Assembly (NCBI GenBank): GCA_036743375.1
Contig: DAINPP010000009.1
Span: 6,314 to 70,313, forward strand
From: DAINPP01 sp036743375
GTDB lineage: Bacteria > Thermotogota > Thermotogae > MWEM01
Reading direction: 5' to 3'
Length of the DNA stretch: 64,000 nt
This document shows positions 1 to 7,301 of the stretch, one piece after another (within the stretch, counting starts at the first letter, position 1; each line of letters begins with the position of its first letter). The notes under the pieces were generated by a model that worked only from the letters and a program-made list of their open reading frames with translations, was not told where the DNA came from and searched no databases. A program made the translations under genes and the position numbers.

Positions 1-76
1 AAAACAGTGTCAGTAATGCCACCGCAATAATGAGCATCACCCTGTACCTGACAATAAATTTACCAAGTCTTTCCAT
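1..76 (-). CDS. RND/MMPL-family exporter, N-terminal fragment
   Basis: Only the first 25 codons are in the window. They read MERLGKFIVRYRV followed by a hydrophobic run, which is how RND/MMPL-type exporters begin: a short basic amphipathic stretch, then transmembrane helix 1. An AGGAGGA ribosome site lies 5 bases upstream of the ATG. The promoter carries paired palindromic operators, an arrangement often seen in self-regulated efflux loci. The family call is inferred from a very short stretch, so the substrate cannot be stated. Confidence 0.55.
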   Translation of the reverse strand, partial: MERLGKFIVRYRVMLIIAVALLTLF

Positions 77-100
77 AAGTTCCTCCTGATTCCTCGATTT

Positions 101-186
101 TTACGCACTGCGTAAACATTGAGGATACTACACCTGTTTTGTAACAGAAACAAGCCATCTCCTGTTAACATTTACGCACTGCGTAA
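101..186 (-). promoter_or_regulatory. promoter flanked by two identical 15-bp palindromic operators
   Basis: The perfect palindrome TTACGCACTGCGTAA occurs at 101-115 and again at 172-186, with starts 71 bases apart. Between them, reading on the minus strand, lie a -35-like TTGTTT (148-153) and a -10 TAGTAT (125-130) with a 17-bp spacer. One operator therefore sits just upstream of -35 and the other near the start of transcription of the exporter gene. The cognate regulator is not in the window; a TetR- or LacI-type dimer is plausible. Confidence 0.7.
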
Positions 187-265
187 TTTTTATTCAATTG
201 GATCATCCGGGAAGGAACGATACGAAGATGTTTTAAAATAAGTGTATAACTCATACCTGTAGAAA

Positions 266-301
266 ATGAAAGAGGACTGGCCTCATGCCGTCCTCTTTCA
301 T
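266..301 (-). terminator. terminator of the GH130 operon
   Basis: A near-perfect 12-bp stem (ATGAAAGAGGAC paired with GTCCTCTTTCAT) has a 12-base loop. On the minus strand it is followed by a short T-rich stretch. It lies about 55 bases after the GH130 stop codon. Confidence 0.75.
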
Positions 302-355
302 GATTATAAACCGATGGTCGCGCCCGTATTCGGAAAGCCGAATCAATCGTGATTG

Positions 356-1258
356 TTATTCGTTAATCCAATCAAAGACTTCTCGTTTGTCGATGGTTGC
401 CAGTGCGATATAATTATCTGCCGCACCATAATGGACATAATACTGATCTTTGTACTCAACCAGTGCATCGGTAAAGACTACCTGAGGCACACCACCGAAT
501 ATCTCCCAATCTTCCTTTGGTTCCAGTATTGGTTTTTCCGTTCGCTTGAGTACTTTTGACGGATCATCGGCGTCGAGAAGCATGAATCCGAGTCTGTAGG
601 TCAGTCTTGCGGGATGCGGCGCATGTTTCTGTACGGCATGATAGCAAAGCAGCCAGCCATAAGGGGTCTTGACTGGGGGACCACCGGCGCCTATCTTTTC
701 ATTTTCCCATTCATTATCTATCGGTTTCGCCACGATCTTGTGATCCTGCCAGTGAATGAGATCATCCGAACAGGCGATCCAGATATTCGGCGGATCCCTG
801 TGAAGCATGACATACTTGCCGTTTATCTTTTCAGGAAACAGAACCGCATCTTTATCCGGATCGTATTCCGGCAGGATGATCCCATGTCGCTCCCATGTGA
901 TAAAGTTTTTCGTTGAGGCCAGCGCCACTTTGATATCCGTTGGAGAATAAGCCGTATAGGTCATGTAATATCTGTCCTCAATCCTTGTCAATCGGGGATC
1001 CTCCACGCCATAAAGCTCTTCGGGCCTTTCAGGAGAAAAGACAGGTTTTTCCATCCGGTTAAAATGCAGGCCATCCGTACTGACGGCATATCCCATTCTG
1101 GAGACCATATCGGCTCCCTGTGCCCGATAAAGCATATGAAACAACTCTCCGTCGTACACGACAGCCGGGTTGAAAACATATTTGGATTCCCAGAGATGCA
1201 TCGGATTCGGCGCAAACAACGGATTTAAAGGACTTCTTTTCAATTCAATTCTCATCAT
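356..1258 (-). CDS. GH130 family beta-mannoside phosphorylase or mannosidase
   Basis: This is a 300-residue cytoplasmic enzyme with no signal peptide and the five-bladed beta-propeller layout of glycoside hydrolase family 130. The GVEDPR motif (residues 84-89), whose Asp is part of the family active-site core, is present, as are the repeated blade motifs VSTDGLHF, DDLIHW and the GGPPV segment. Family members phosphorolyse beta-1,4-mannosyl links to mannose 1-phosphate, or hydrolyse beta-1,2-mannosides. Sequence inspection alone does not choose between them. It is the last gene of a LacI/SBP/permease/permease operon, 24 bases after the second permease, so it probably acts on the imported oligosaccharide. 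The start is ATG 1258 or the adjacent ATG 1255, behind a weak GGTG site. Confidence 0.85.
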   Translation of the reverse strand: MMRIELKRSPLNPLFAPNPMHLWESKYVFNPAVVYDGELFHMLYRAQGADMVSRMGYAVSTDGLHFNRMEKPVFSPERPEELYGVEDPRLTRIEDRYYMTYTAYSPTDIKVALASTKNFITWERHGIILPEYDPDKDAVLFPEKINGKYVMLHRDPPNIWIACSDDLIHWQDHKIVAKPIDNEWENEKIGAGGPPVKTPYGWLLCYHAVQKHAPHPARLTYRLGFMLLDADDPSKVLKRTEKPILEPKEDWEIFGGVPQVVFTDALVEYKDQYYVHYGAADNYIALATIDKREVFDWINE

Positions 1259-1282
1259 ATCACCATCTTTTTGTAAGATAAA

Positions 1283-2116
1283 TTATTTAAACGATATCGA
1301 TATTCCCTGAAGGAAATATTTTCTGAATACCAGAAACAGGATGACCATTGGAAGGGTTTGGATAACAGAACCTGCCAGTACCGGTCCGAGCTGATTCGCG
1401 TACTCATGATTGAAGCTTGCCAGTAGCACCGAAAGGGGCATCTTATCATAATCCCGGATGAGTATCAGCGGCGTGAGAAAATTATCCCAGATGCCGATAA
1501 AGGTAAACAATCCCACGATACTTGCCGTAGAACGGGTCAAAGGCAACATGATGGAAAAGATGATACGTATCTCGCCTGCCCCCTCCATCCTCGCCGCCTC
1601 TATATAATCGTTCGGAATATTTCTGAAACTCTGCGTAAACATGAATACCCCCCATGCACCAAAAAGTGACGGAACGATAAGGCTGGCCAGGGTATTCAAC
1701 ATACCTAGCGACTTGATGACGACAAAGGTAGGAATGGTAAACATGAAGCCCGGAAACAGCATCTGAAAGATCGTAAAATTCTTCAGAATCGTTCCTCCGA
1801 GGAATTTAAACTTGGCTATCGCATAGCCTACAAAGGAGGAAGTGAGTACGACACTGAACGTTACGGTCACGGAAATAATCACACTGTTCATAAGTGATCT
1901 GAAAAAATCTCTTTCCATCTGATTGGTCGTATCAAAGATAAATTTAAAGTTATCCAATGTAAATTGGCTGGGCCACAGATTGGCATAGATCTCATTCTGA
2001 GGTTTGACCGAAGACAATGTCAGCCAGATATAGGGATAAAGCCATACAAGTGCCAGAATGAGCATAATGATCTCAAACAGGGCAACACCTATCTTCTTTC
2101 GTGTCTTGTTCATCAT
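1283..2116 (-). CDS. CUT1 sugar ABC transporter permease (MalG type)
   Basis: This is an inner-membrane permease of about 277 residues with six predicted helices. The EAA loop reads EAARMEGAGEIRIIFSIMLP, the site that docks the ATPase, and the C-terminus ends in QGISISFK as is usual for MalG-type subunits. The ATG at 2116 overlaps the TGA of the preceding permease (ATGA), indicating translational coupling. A longer frame extends upstream but would sit inside the previous gene and has no ribosome site. It pairs with the upstream MalF-type permease. No ATPase is encoded in the operon, so a shared MsmX-like ATPase elsewhere is presumably used. Confidence 0.9.
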   Translation of the reverse strand: MMNKTRKKIGVALFEIIMLILALVWLYPYIWLTLSSVKPQNEIYANLWPSQFTLDNFKFIFDTTNQMERDFFRSLMNSVIISVTVTFSVVLTSSFVGYAIAKFKFLGGTILKNFTIFQMLFPGFMFTIPTFVVIKSLGMLNTLASLIVPSLFGAWGVFMFTQSFRNIPNDYIEAARMEGAGEIRIIFSIMLPLTRSTASIVGLFTFIGIWDNFLTPLILIRDYDKMPLSVLLASFNHEYANQLGPVLAGSVIQTLPMVILFLVFRKYFLQGISISFK

Positions 2117-3006
2117 ACAAAGTTCACTTCCTTCTCTATGAGTTTTCTGACAAGGAATATACATCCAAAACTTATTGCTGCCGCAAAGATACTGATAACA
2201 GCCGCATATCCGGGTCCTGTAGAAGTGAATTTTCTGAACGCATTATCATAGATATACATCATAAACATATAAGTTCTCTTCATAGGACCCCCACCGGTTA
2301 TCATATAAGGTTCCGTAAAAATGCCGAAAGACATCGTGATCTGCATGACAAGAACCATAACCATGGAAGGATTGAGAAGAGGCAGTGTTATCTTTGTGAA
2401 TTGTTTGAATTTACCGGCACCATCAAGTTTTGCAGCCTCATAGAGCGATTTTGGAATAGCACCGAGTCCCGCGAGGAATATGAGTCCGTAATAACCGAGG
2501 AATTTCCAGGAGACCATGAGGGCTATGGCAAGGATAGCGAGCTGTGGTCTGGTAAACCACGGGATTGTAAATCCGAACACCTGGTAAAGAAATCGGTTAA
2601 GCGGTCCACTTTCAGACAGGAGCTTCTGGAAAACGATCGAGTAGCTGACCCCCGAAGAGATATTGGCGATAAGGAAGGAAAGGACGACAAAGGTCTTGAA
2701 ATACTTCAGCCGGTTGAAGGCCATTCCAAGCAAAATGGATCCCAGCAGTGAAATCGGTATGAAATAAAGCATGAAGTTGAACGTATTTCCGAGAACGAGC
2801 CAGAACGTTTCATCCGTGATGACCCGGGTAAAATTATCAAAGCCTATGAATTTCGGTGGTGTTAAATAATTCCATTTCACGAACATCAGATATCCAAGCC
2901 AGCCAAAGGCGTAACAGAAGAATATCGACTGATGAACGATATACGGAGAAATAAGACCCCAGCCTTTTAAAGAATCTATTCTCTCAAGTTTACTCTTTCT
3001 TTTCGT
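2113..3006 (-). CDS. CUT1 sugar ABC transporter permease (MalF type), apparent ACG start
   Basis: This is a 297-residue membrane permease if read from ACG at 3006. The only in-frame ATG, at 2886, would remove the first 40 residues, which include a basic N-terminus and the first transmembrane helix (HQSIFFCYAFGWLGYLMF). The ACG codon lies 7 bases after a perfect AAGGAGG, exactly where a start is expected, and the reading frame is open and permease-like from that point. The EAA loop (EAAKLDGAGKFKQFTKITLP) is intact. Either ACG or a nearby ATA/ATT is a rare natural start, or one base differs from ATG by mutation or sequencing error. It partners the MalG-type permease downstream. Confidence 0.85.
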   Translation of the reverse strand, partial: TKRKSKLERIDSLKGWGLISPYIVHQSIFFCYAFGWLGYLMFVKWNYLTPPKFIGFDNFTRVITDETFWLVLGNTFNFMLYFIPISLLGSILLGMAFNRLKYFKTFVVLSFLIANISSGVSYSIVFQKLLSESGPLNRFLYQVFGFTIPWFTRPQLAILAIALMVSWKFLGYYGLIFLAGLGAIPKSLYEAAKLDGAGKFKQFTKITLPLLNPSMVMVLVMQITMSFGIFTEPYMITGGGPMKRTYMFMMYIYDNAFRKFTSTGPGYAAVISIFAAAISFGCIFLVRKLIEKEVNFV

Positions 3007-3032
3007 AAGATTTCCTCCTTTATAAAAAGATA

Positions 3033-3055
3033 CTCCCCCCTTAAACAGGGGGGAG
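3033..3055 (-). terminator. hairpin between binding-protein gene and permease genes
   Basis: A 9-bp GC-rich stem (CTCCCCCCT with AGGGGGGAG) has a 5-base loop. On the minus strand it is followed by TATCTTTTTAT and then the permease ribosome site. It probably works as a partial terminator or mRNA-stabilising 3' end that raises the yield of the binding protein over the permeases. Confidence 0.75.
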
Positions 3056-3064
3056 AAAGATCAC

Positions 3065-4321
3065 TTAAAACAGCTCTCTGTTTATCTTCTTAATGGCGTT
3101 GTTGATAATCTGATCGGCCGGCATATCCACAAGATAGATCGGTTCGGTAAGATCCGTTGTCATGACGTCCTGCACTTCCGTTGTCTTTGAAATCAGTGCC
3201 GGAGGAACACTGTTCGGAACAGCCTCAGCATAGGCTTTCATCATCGGATTGGCCTCCAAAATTGGCTGGAACAGTTCATTGGTCGTCAGATCGGCTCTAA
3301 CGGGCGGAAGACCTGTTATATCAAACCACAGTTCATCATGTTTCGGATCTGAATAGACCCATTTCATAAATTCCCATGCCGCTTCTTTATGCCTTGAATC
3401 TTTAAACATGACCATCCCTTTTGTATCGGCAAATGTCTTTATCGCCTGATCTTCCGGATAGCTATCCGGAACGGGCGGGTATGCCAGGATGATTTCAGAG
3501 GGAAAGATCTCCGGGAAAAGATTTTCAGCAGAAGGAATTTCCCATGGCCCCATCAGCTGACCCGCCAATCGGCCTGTGTAAAGTGGATTGTCCATCATGT
3601 CCATTGAAGTCCAGCCATTGTCAAACAACTTCTGTCCATATTCAACAACTGCGTTACCGGCTTCATCGTTGAAGACCGCCTTGTTCTTTTTTGTGTCGAT
3701 ATACGGATGACCGTTACTCGCCGCATAATAAAGCGTGATAAAATCATACCATCTGTCCCACCAGTTTTTCCCCTTCAGGTATTCGACAACGTAGACCTCT
3801 TTCGGCTTACAGATTTTTTCTGCCAGTTCATAAACTTCGCTGTAGGTTCTCGGAGGTGTGTCAAATCCCGCTTCGGCGAGCATGTCCTTTCTCCACCAGA
3901 AAAGCATCGGATTTGAATAAATCGGAAAGACATATGACTTTCCCGAAAATTCCCAACCTTTGACGGCCTCTTCCATCCTTCTCGCGGCAAGGAGCTGATC
4001 AAAATCACTGAAATCGCTGAGCGGCACAAGCTGATCCGCTTCTATCAGCTGAGCGGCAAATCCACTGAATATGTTGGTACAGAGATCGGGGGCCTGTCCC
4101 GTAACGATGGCCGTTAATATTGCCTCTTCAGAACTTCCCGATGCAGGAATGGTCTTCCATTCTATCTCTATCTCAGGATGAACACCTTTCCATTCTTCCA
4201 GAATTGCCTTCCAGAATTGTTCCTGATACATGTTCGGGGCCGTCCACAACACTAATTTCTCCGCCAGTACCGGCGTTAACAACATTACCAAGAGAATAAG
4301 AATCACAAGATATTTCTTCAC
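3065..4321 (-). CDS. extracellular sugar-binding protein of CUT1 transporter
   Basis: This is a family-1 solute-binding protein of about 418 residues. It has a Sec signal peptide (basic MKKYL start, hydrophobic core, TPVLA cleavage region) and no lipobox cysteine. The GQAPDL segment and the C-terminal region of aromatic residues match sugar-binding proteins. The start chosen is GTG 4321, because GGAGGT sits 7 bases before it; an upstream ATG at 4336 overlaps that ribosome site. The protein delivers an oligosaccharide to the two downstream permeases. The adjacent GH130 gene suggests a mannoside, which is an inference. Confidence 0.88.
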   Translation of the reverse strand: MKKYLVILILLVMLLTPVLAEKLVLWTAPNMYQEQFWKAILEEWKGVHPEIEIEWKTIPASGSSEEAILTAIVTGQAPDLCTNIFSGFAAQLIEADQLVPLSDFSDFDQLLAARRMEEAVKGWEFSGKSYVFPIYSNPMLFWWRKDMLAEAGFDTPPRTYSEVYELAEKICKPKEVYVVEYLKGKNWWDRWYDFITLYYAASNGHPYIDTKKNKAVFNDEAGNAVVEYGQKLFDNGWTSMDMMDNPLYTGRLAGQLMGPWEIPSAENLFPEIFPSEIILAYPPVPDSYPEDQAIKTFADTKGMVMFKDSRHKEAAWEFMKWVYSDPKHDELWFDITGLPPVRADLTTNELFQPILEANPMMKAYAEAVPNSVPPALISKTTEVQDVMTTDLTEPIYLVDMPADQIINNAIKKINRELF

Positions 4322-4346
4322 CCGCAACACCTCCATATGTGTTAAG

Positions 4347-5345
4347 CTAAAGACTGCTGTCTCTTTTTATAAAACTCGTGTGCAATGAGATCTTTATCGG
4401 ATGTACATTCTCATCGTACAGGAGTTGCCTGATACGCTCAACCGCGAGATCACCCATCTCATATCTGTAAACCTTCACAGTAGACAGGGAAGGGGACATC
4501 GTCGATGCAAACACGGCATCATCAAAACCCGCCAGGGCTATTTCATCCGGGACCTTATAACCCGCCTTATGAAAAAAAGTCATAATCTTCTTTGCCATAC
4601 TGTCATTTCCGGCAAAAATACAATCCGGCATCCCCTCATTCTTAAAGATCTGCGGAAGCAGTAGATTAAAATCATCGTTGATATCATCACATTGAAAGGT
4701 CCTCGGGAAGAACCCATATTGCTTCATGGCATCACGATACCCTTCATATCGGTCCTTGAATCCGTAATGCAGAAGTGGTCCATGGATATGAAAGATTCTG
4801 CTGTATCCCTCTTCTATCAGATGGGTAACACAACTAACGGCCCCATCATATCCATTTGATACCACACTGTCCACACTGCACCCCTTCAGATGCTGATCGA
4901 CGAGTATAAAAGTCTTTTCACATGCCCGGAATAACAGAACATCTTCTTCGGTCACATCCCCACCTATCAGAAGAAATGCATCATAGTCGGAACTGATCTG
5001 CTTTCTCTGGTCTTCAAGCATGAGTATGTTAACGGTCATATTCAACTTGCCGGCCTTTTCCTTTATCCCTCTGAAAACCGTCGTATAAAAACCATCTCCA
5101 AGAAAATCCCTGCCGTCATTTTTCTCATAGTTCAGTATTCTTTCACTGAATACCGCCCCAATTCTGAAATTTTTTCTCCTTGCAAGGCCTGAAGCGGTTT
5201 TTGACGGGGTATATTCAAGTTCCTCTATCACCTTCTGTACAATCTTTCTCGTCTCTTCGGAAACATATCCCTTTCCGCTGATTACCCTCGAAACGGTGGC
5301 GGTAGATACGCCGGCAAGTCTGGCTACATCATTTATACTTGACAT
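4347..5345 (-). CDS. LacI-family repressor of the first sugar cluster
   Basis: This is a 332-residue LacI/GalR regulator. The N-terminal helix-turn-helix reads INDVARLAGVSTATVSRVI, followed by the hinge helix (TASGLARRKNFRIGAVF). The periplasmic-binding-like sensor domain has the conserved FAGNDSMA and IALAGFDDA segments. It is the first gene of the operon and is separated by 25 bases from the binding-protein start. A LacI-type operator (5361-5374) sits directly downstream of its own -10 box, so autorepression is likely. A similar operator precedes the divergent gene at 5706. The inducer is unknown, presumably the transported sugar. Confidence 0.92.
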   Translation of the reverse strand: MSSINDVARLAGVSTATVSRVISGKGYVSEETRKIVQKVIEELEYTPSKTASGLARRKNFRIGAVFSERILNYEKNDGRDFLGDGFYTTVFRGIKEKAGKLNMTVNILMLEDQRKQISSDYDAFLLIGGDVTEEDVLLFRACEKTFILVDQHLKGCSVDSVVSNGYDGAVSCVTHLIEEGYSRIFHIHGPLLHYGFKDRYEGYRDAMKQYGFFPRTFQCDDINDDFNLLLPQIFKNEGMPDCIFAGNDSMAKKIMTFFHKAGYKVPDEIALAGFDDAVFASTMSPSLSTVKVYRYEMGDLAVERIRQLLYDENVHPIKISLHTSFIKRDSSL

Positions 5346-5705
5346 ATTCCCTCCTGTATATGTAAACGCTTACACAATTATACACAAATAAAAAAGGCTA
5401 TTCTATTCTTTTTTCAACGATTTATCATAAATTATAACTGATTATAACCATTTATATAAATATTTCTTCTTATTTGGGAATATTATGAATGATATAAGCT
5501 TCTTTCTTTATATTGCATCTTATTTCTTTGATATTCATCAATATTCTTCCAAAAAATAAGTTTTTCGAATCTAATGAACGATATCGAATCAATTTCTGAC
5601 TATTTTGTTGGATATGAGTGTTTGCCGAAATCATAGGCAGAGTTATATCATGTTTATGTTGTGAAAGCGTTTACATATTTTGGCTATATTAAGGAGGAAT
5701 TTGAA
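5346..5705. promoter_or_regulatory. divergent promoter region with two LacI-type operators
   Basis: The 360-bp gap is AT-rich. On the minus strand a consensus -10 TATAAT (5377-5382) is followed by the operator TGTAAACGCTTACA (5361-5374). On the plus strand TTGCCG (5622-5627) and TATATC (5644-5649), 16 bp apart, form a candidate promoter followed by the operator TGAAAGCGTTTACA (5662-5675). Both 14-mers fit the LacI-family pattern of two half-sites around a central CG. Repression of both directions by the adjacent LacI protein is the simplest reading. The middle, about 5400-5600, shows nothing beyond AT-rich sequence. Confidence 0.72.
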
Positions 5706-7058
5706 ATGAAGAAGAATCGTATTGCTATCGTTTTATTCATCATTATTGCGGTCTGTCTGACTTTTGCGGAGACAGTCGAACTCCGGGTTAATGCGGAAAC
5801 ACTCACCGGTGATCCGGTTGCATACCGAATCTATATGTACGAAGCACTCGAACTGATCCCCGAAGATTTTGATGCCAATTGGGATTCCCTCAGGGTCTTT
5901 GATGCGGAGGAAAATGAAATTCCCTATCAGATCGACGATCTTGACGGAAACGGCAAACTGTCAGCACATGATATGCTCAGTTTCTTCATGACAGGAACGG
6001 CAAAAATGGTTATCAGTGATGATCTCTCATTGGATAGACCTGAATACGACGCAGTTCTCAGCGTAAACGAAGTAGATGGAGAATTCATCGTTACTGGCGG
6101 AGAACTCGATGCTGAAGTAAAGATCGACAATCATGGATTTGCAAATTACGTTAATTACAGGAATTTTGAAGAAGCCGTATACACCGAACTCGGAATCATG
6201 AGAATAGCCGGTTGGAAAGGCAGCACATTCTGGGCCGATGGGCAGCTTGGGAACAAACATGAAGAAAAGACTTCCTATAATTTTAAGGTGAATGAAATGG
6301 AATTCGTCAATTCCGGTCCCGTTGGTGCCACTTTTGTTTCCGATCTCGAATCAGAGACATTTATAGGCGTTCATCAGATCCTTATCACACAGGTCATGGC
6401 AAATGGCGAATGTTTTGTGGAATCCAATATCATCTTTGAAACCTACACGGATCTCATGAAATTACAGGAGATGTCCACAAAGGCGCTCACAAGCGTAGAT
6501 ATGGAGACACTCAAGCATATCATGCCCCTGCCGAGAAGACTTGTATGGGCGGAACAGCTCAATTCAAGCTCATTTGATTACTGGAACGACAGAGAGGCTA
6601 TAGAAATCGTGAATGGACAGCCTTATGTCTGTTTTGATGCACTCGATGCCATGAAACCACTCTGGTGGGGAGCAACCTACATCTACTCCTCCCCGGAAAG
6701 CTGGAGGGGAAATTACTCTGAAGATCTCGGTGCCTGTGCTTATTCCATTTCCGTTGAAAAGCCGCTTGTATATGCCAATTTCAACGATTTTGTCATGGGC
6801 AACACATGGGTATACGAAAGTAGAGAGTTCAGAGATGGTCTCTTCAGGTGGATGCCCGCGGAATTCAATGCCTTTGAGACAACCGAGGGAAACGTTTCAA
6901 CGGATACCGTTGACTGTGTCGCTCATTTCTTCCCGGGAGATAACGTCGTATTCAGAAAGGTGTACGGATTCACCGATGGTTTCGCCAACACAGCGGATGC
7001 CATAGGATATCTTGAAGCAAGGGCAGTGGAGATCGAATCGATCACACTTGCGGAATAA
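5706..7058 (+). CDS. secreted protein of unknown function
   Basis: This protein of about 450 residues has a clear Sec signal peptide (MKKNRIAIVLFIIIAVCLTFAETVEL). The start is ATG 5706 after AAGGAGG; an earlier in-frame GTG at 5661 overlaps the operator and has no ribosome site. The mature part looks beta-rich and acidic, and includes an EF-hand-like or dockerin-like acidic stretch (DDLDGNGKLSAHD), often a calcium-binding loop. I do not recognise the family. Its position opposite a sugar-uptake operon with a shared operator type suggests a role in binding or processing an extracellular polysaccharide. No catalytic motif was recognised. Confidence 0.8.
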   Translation: MKKNRIAIVLFIIIAVCLTFAETVELRVNAETLTGDPVAYRIYMYEALELIPEDFDANWDSLRVFDAEENEIPYQIDDLDGNGKLSAHDMLSFFMTGTAKMVISDDLSLDRPEYDAVLSVNEVDGEFIVTGGELDAEVKIDNHGFANYVNYRNFEEAVYTELGIMRIAGWKGSTFWADGQLGNKHEEKTSYNFKVNEMEFVNSGPVGATFVSDLESETFIGVHQILITQVMANGECFVESNIIFETYTDLMKLQEMSTKALTSVDMETLKHIMPLPRRLVWAEQLNSSSFDYWNDREAIEIVNGQPYVCFDALDAMKPLWWGATYIYSSPESWRGNYSEDLGACAYSISVEKPLVYANFNDFVMGNTWVYESREFRDGLFRWMPAEFNAFETTEGNVSTDTVDCVAHFFPGDNVVFRKVYGFTDGFANTADAIGYLEARAVEIESITLAE

Positions 7059-7095
7059 CGTCCAAATTTTGCGATAAATTAAGAAAAACGGGAGG

Positions 7096-7135
7096 AAAAA
7101 AAAGGGGGATATCTTCTCTTCATCCCCCCCTTTTT
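7096..7135 (+). terminator. rho-independent terminator
   Basis: A G-rich arm (AAAAAGGGGGAT) and a C-rich arm (ATCCCCCCCTTTTT) are separated by a 10-base loop and end in a T run. It follows the secreted protein gene by about 40 bases. Confidence 0.85.
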
Positions 7136-7301
7136 CGTTATACCCACCTTTTTAAACAATCTATTGCTTTATGATTATAGATGTTAGAAGTCACATTATG
7201 AAGCATTCCGCTGTATTAAGCAGGACTTTTCATCGGCCAATGATGTTCTGTCGAGCAGCGGGAATCTTATCACTTAAGGTAAGCTGGAGGGAAATCAACC
7301 T

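Noticed and set aside
2101..2751. 216-codon plus-strand frame
   Set aside because: It is antisense to both permease genes, has no ribosome site and has a biased composition typical of a shadow frame.
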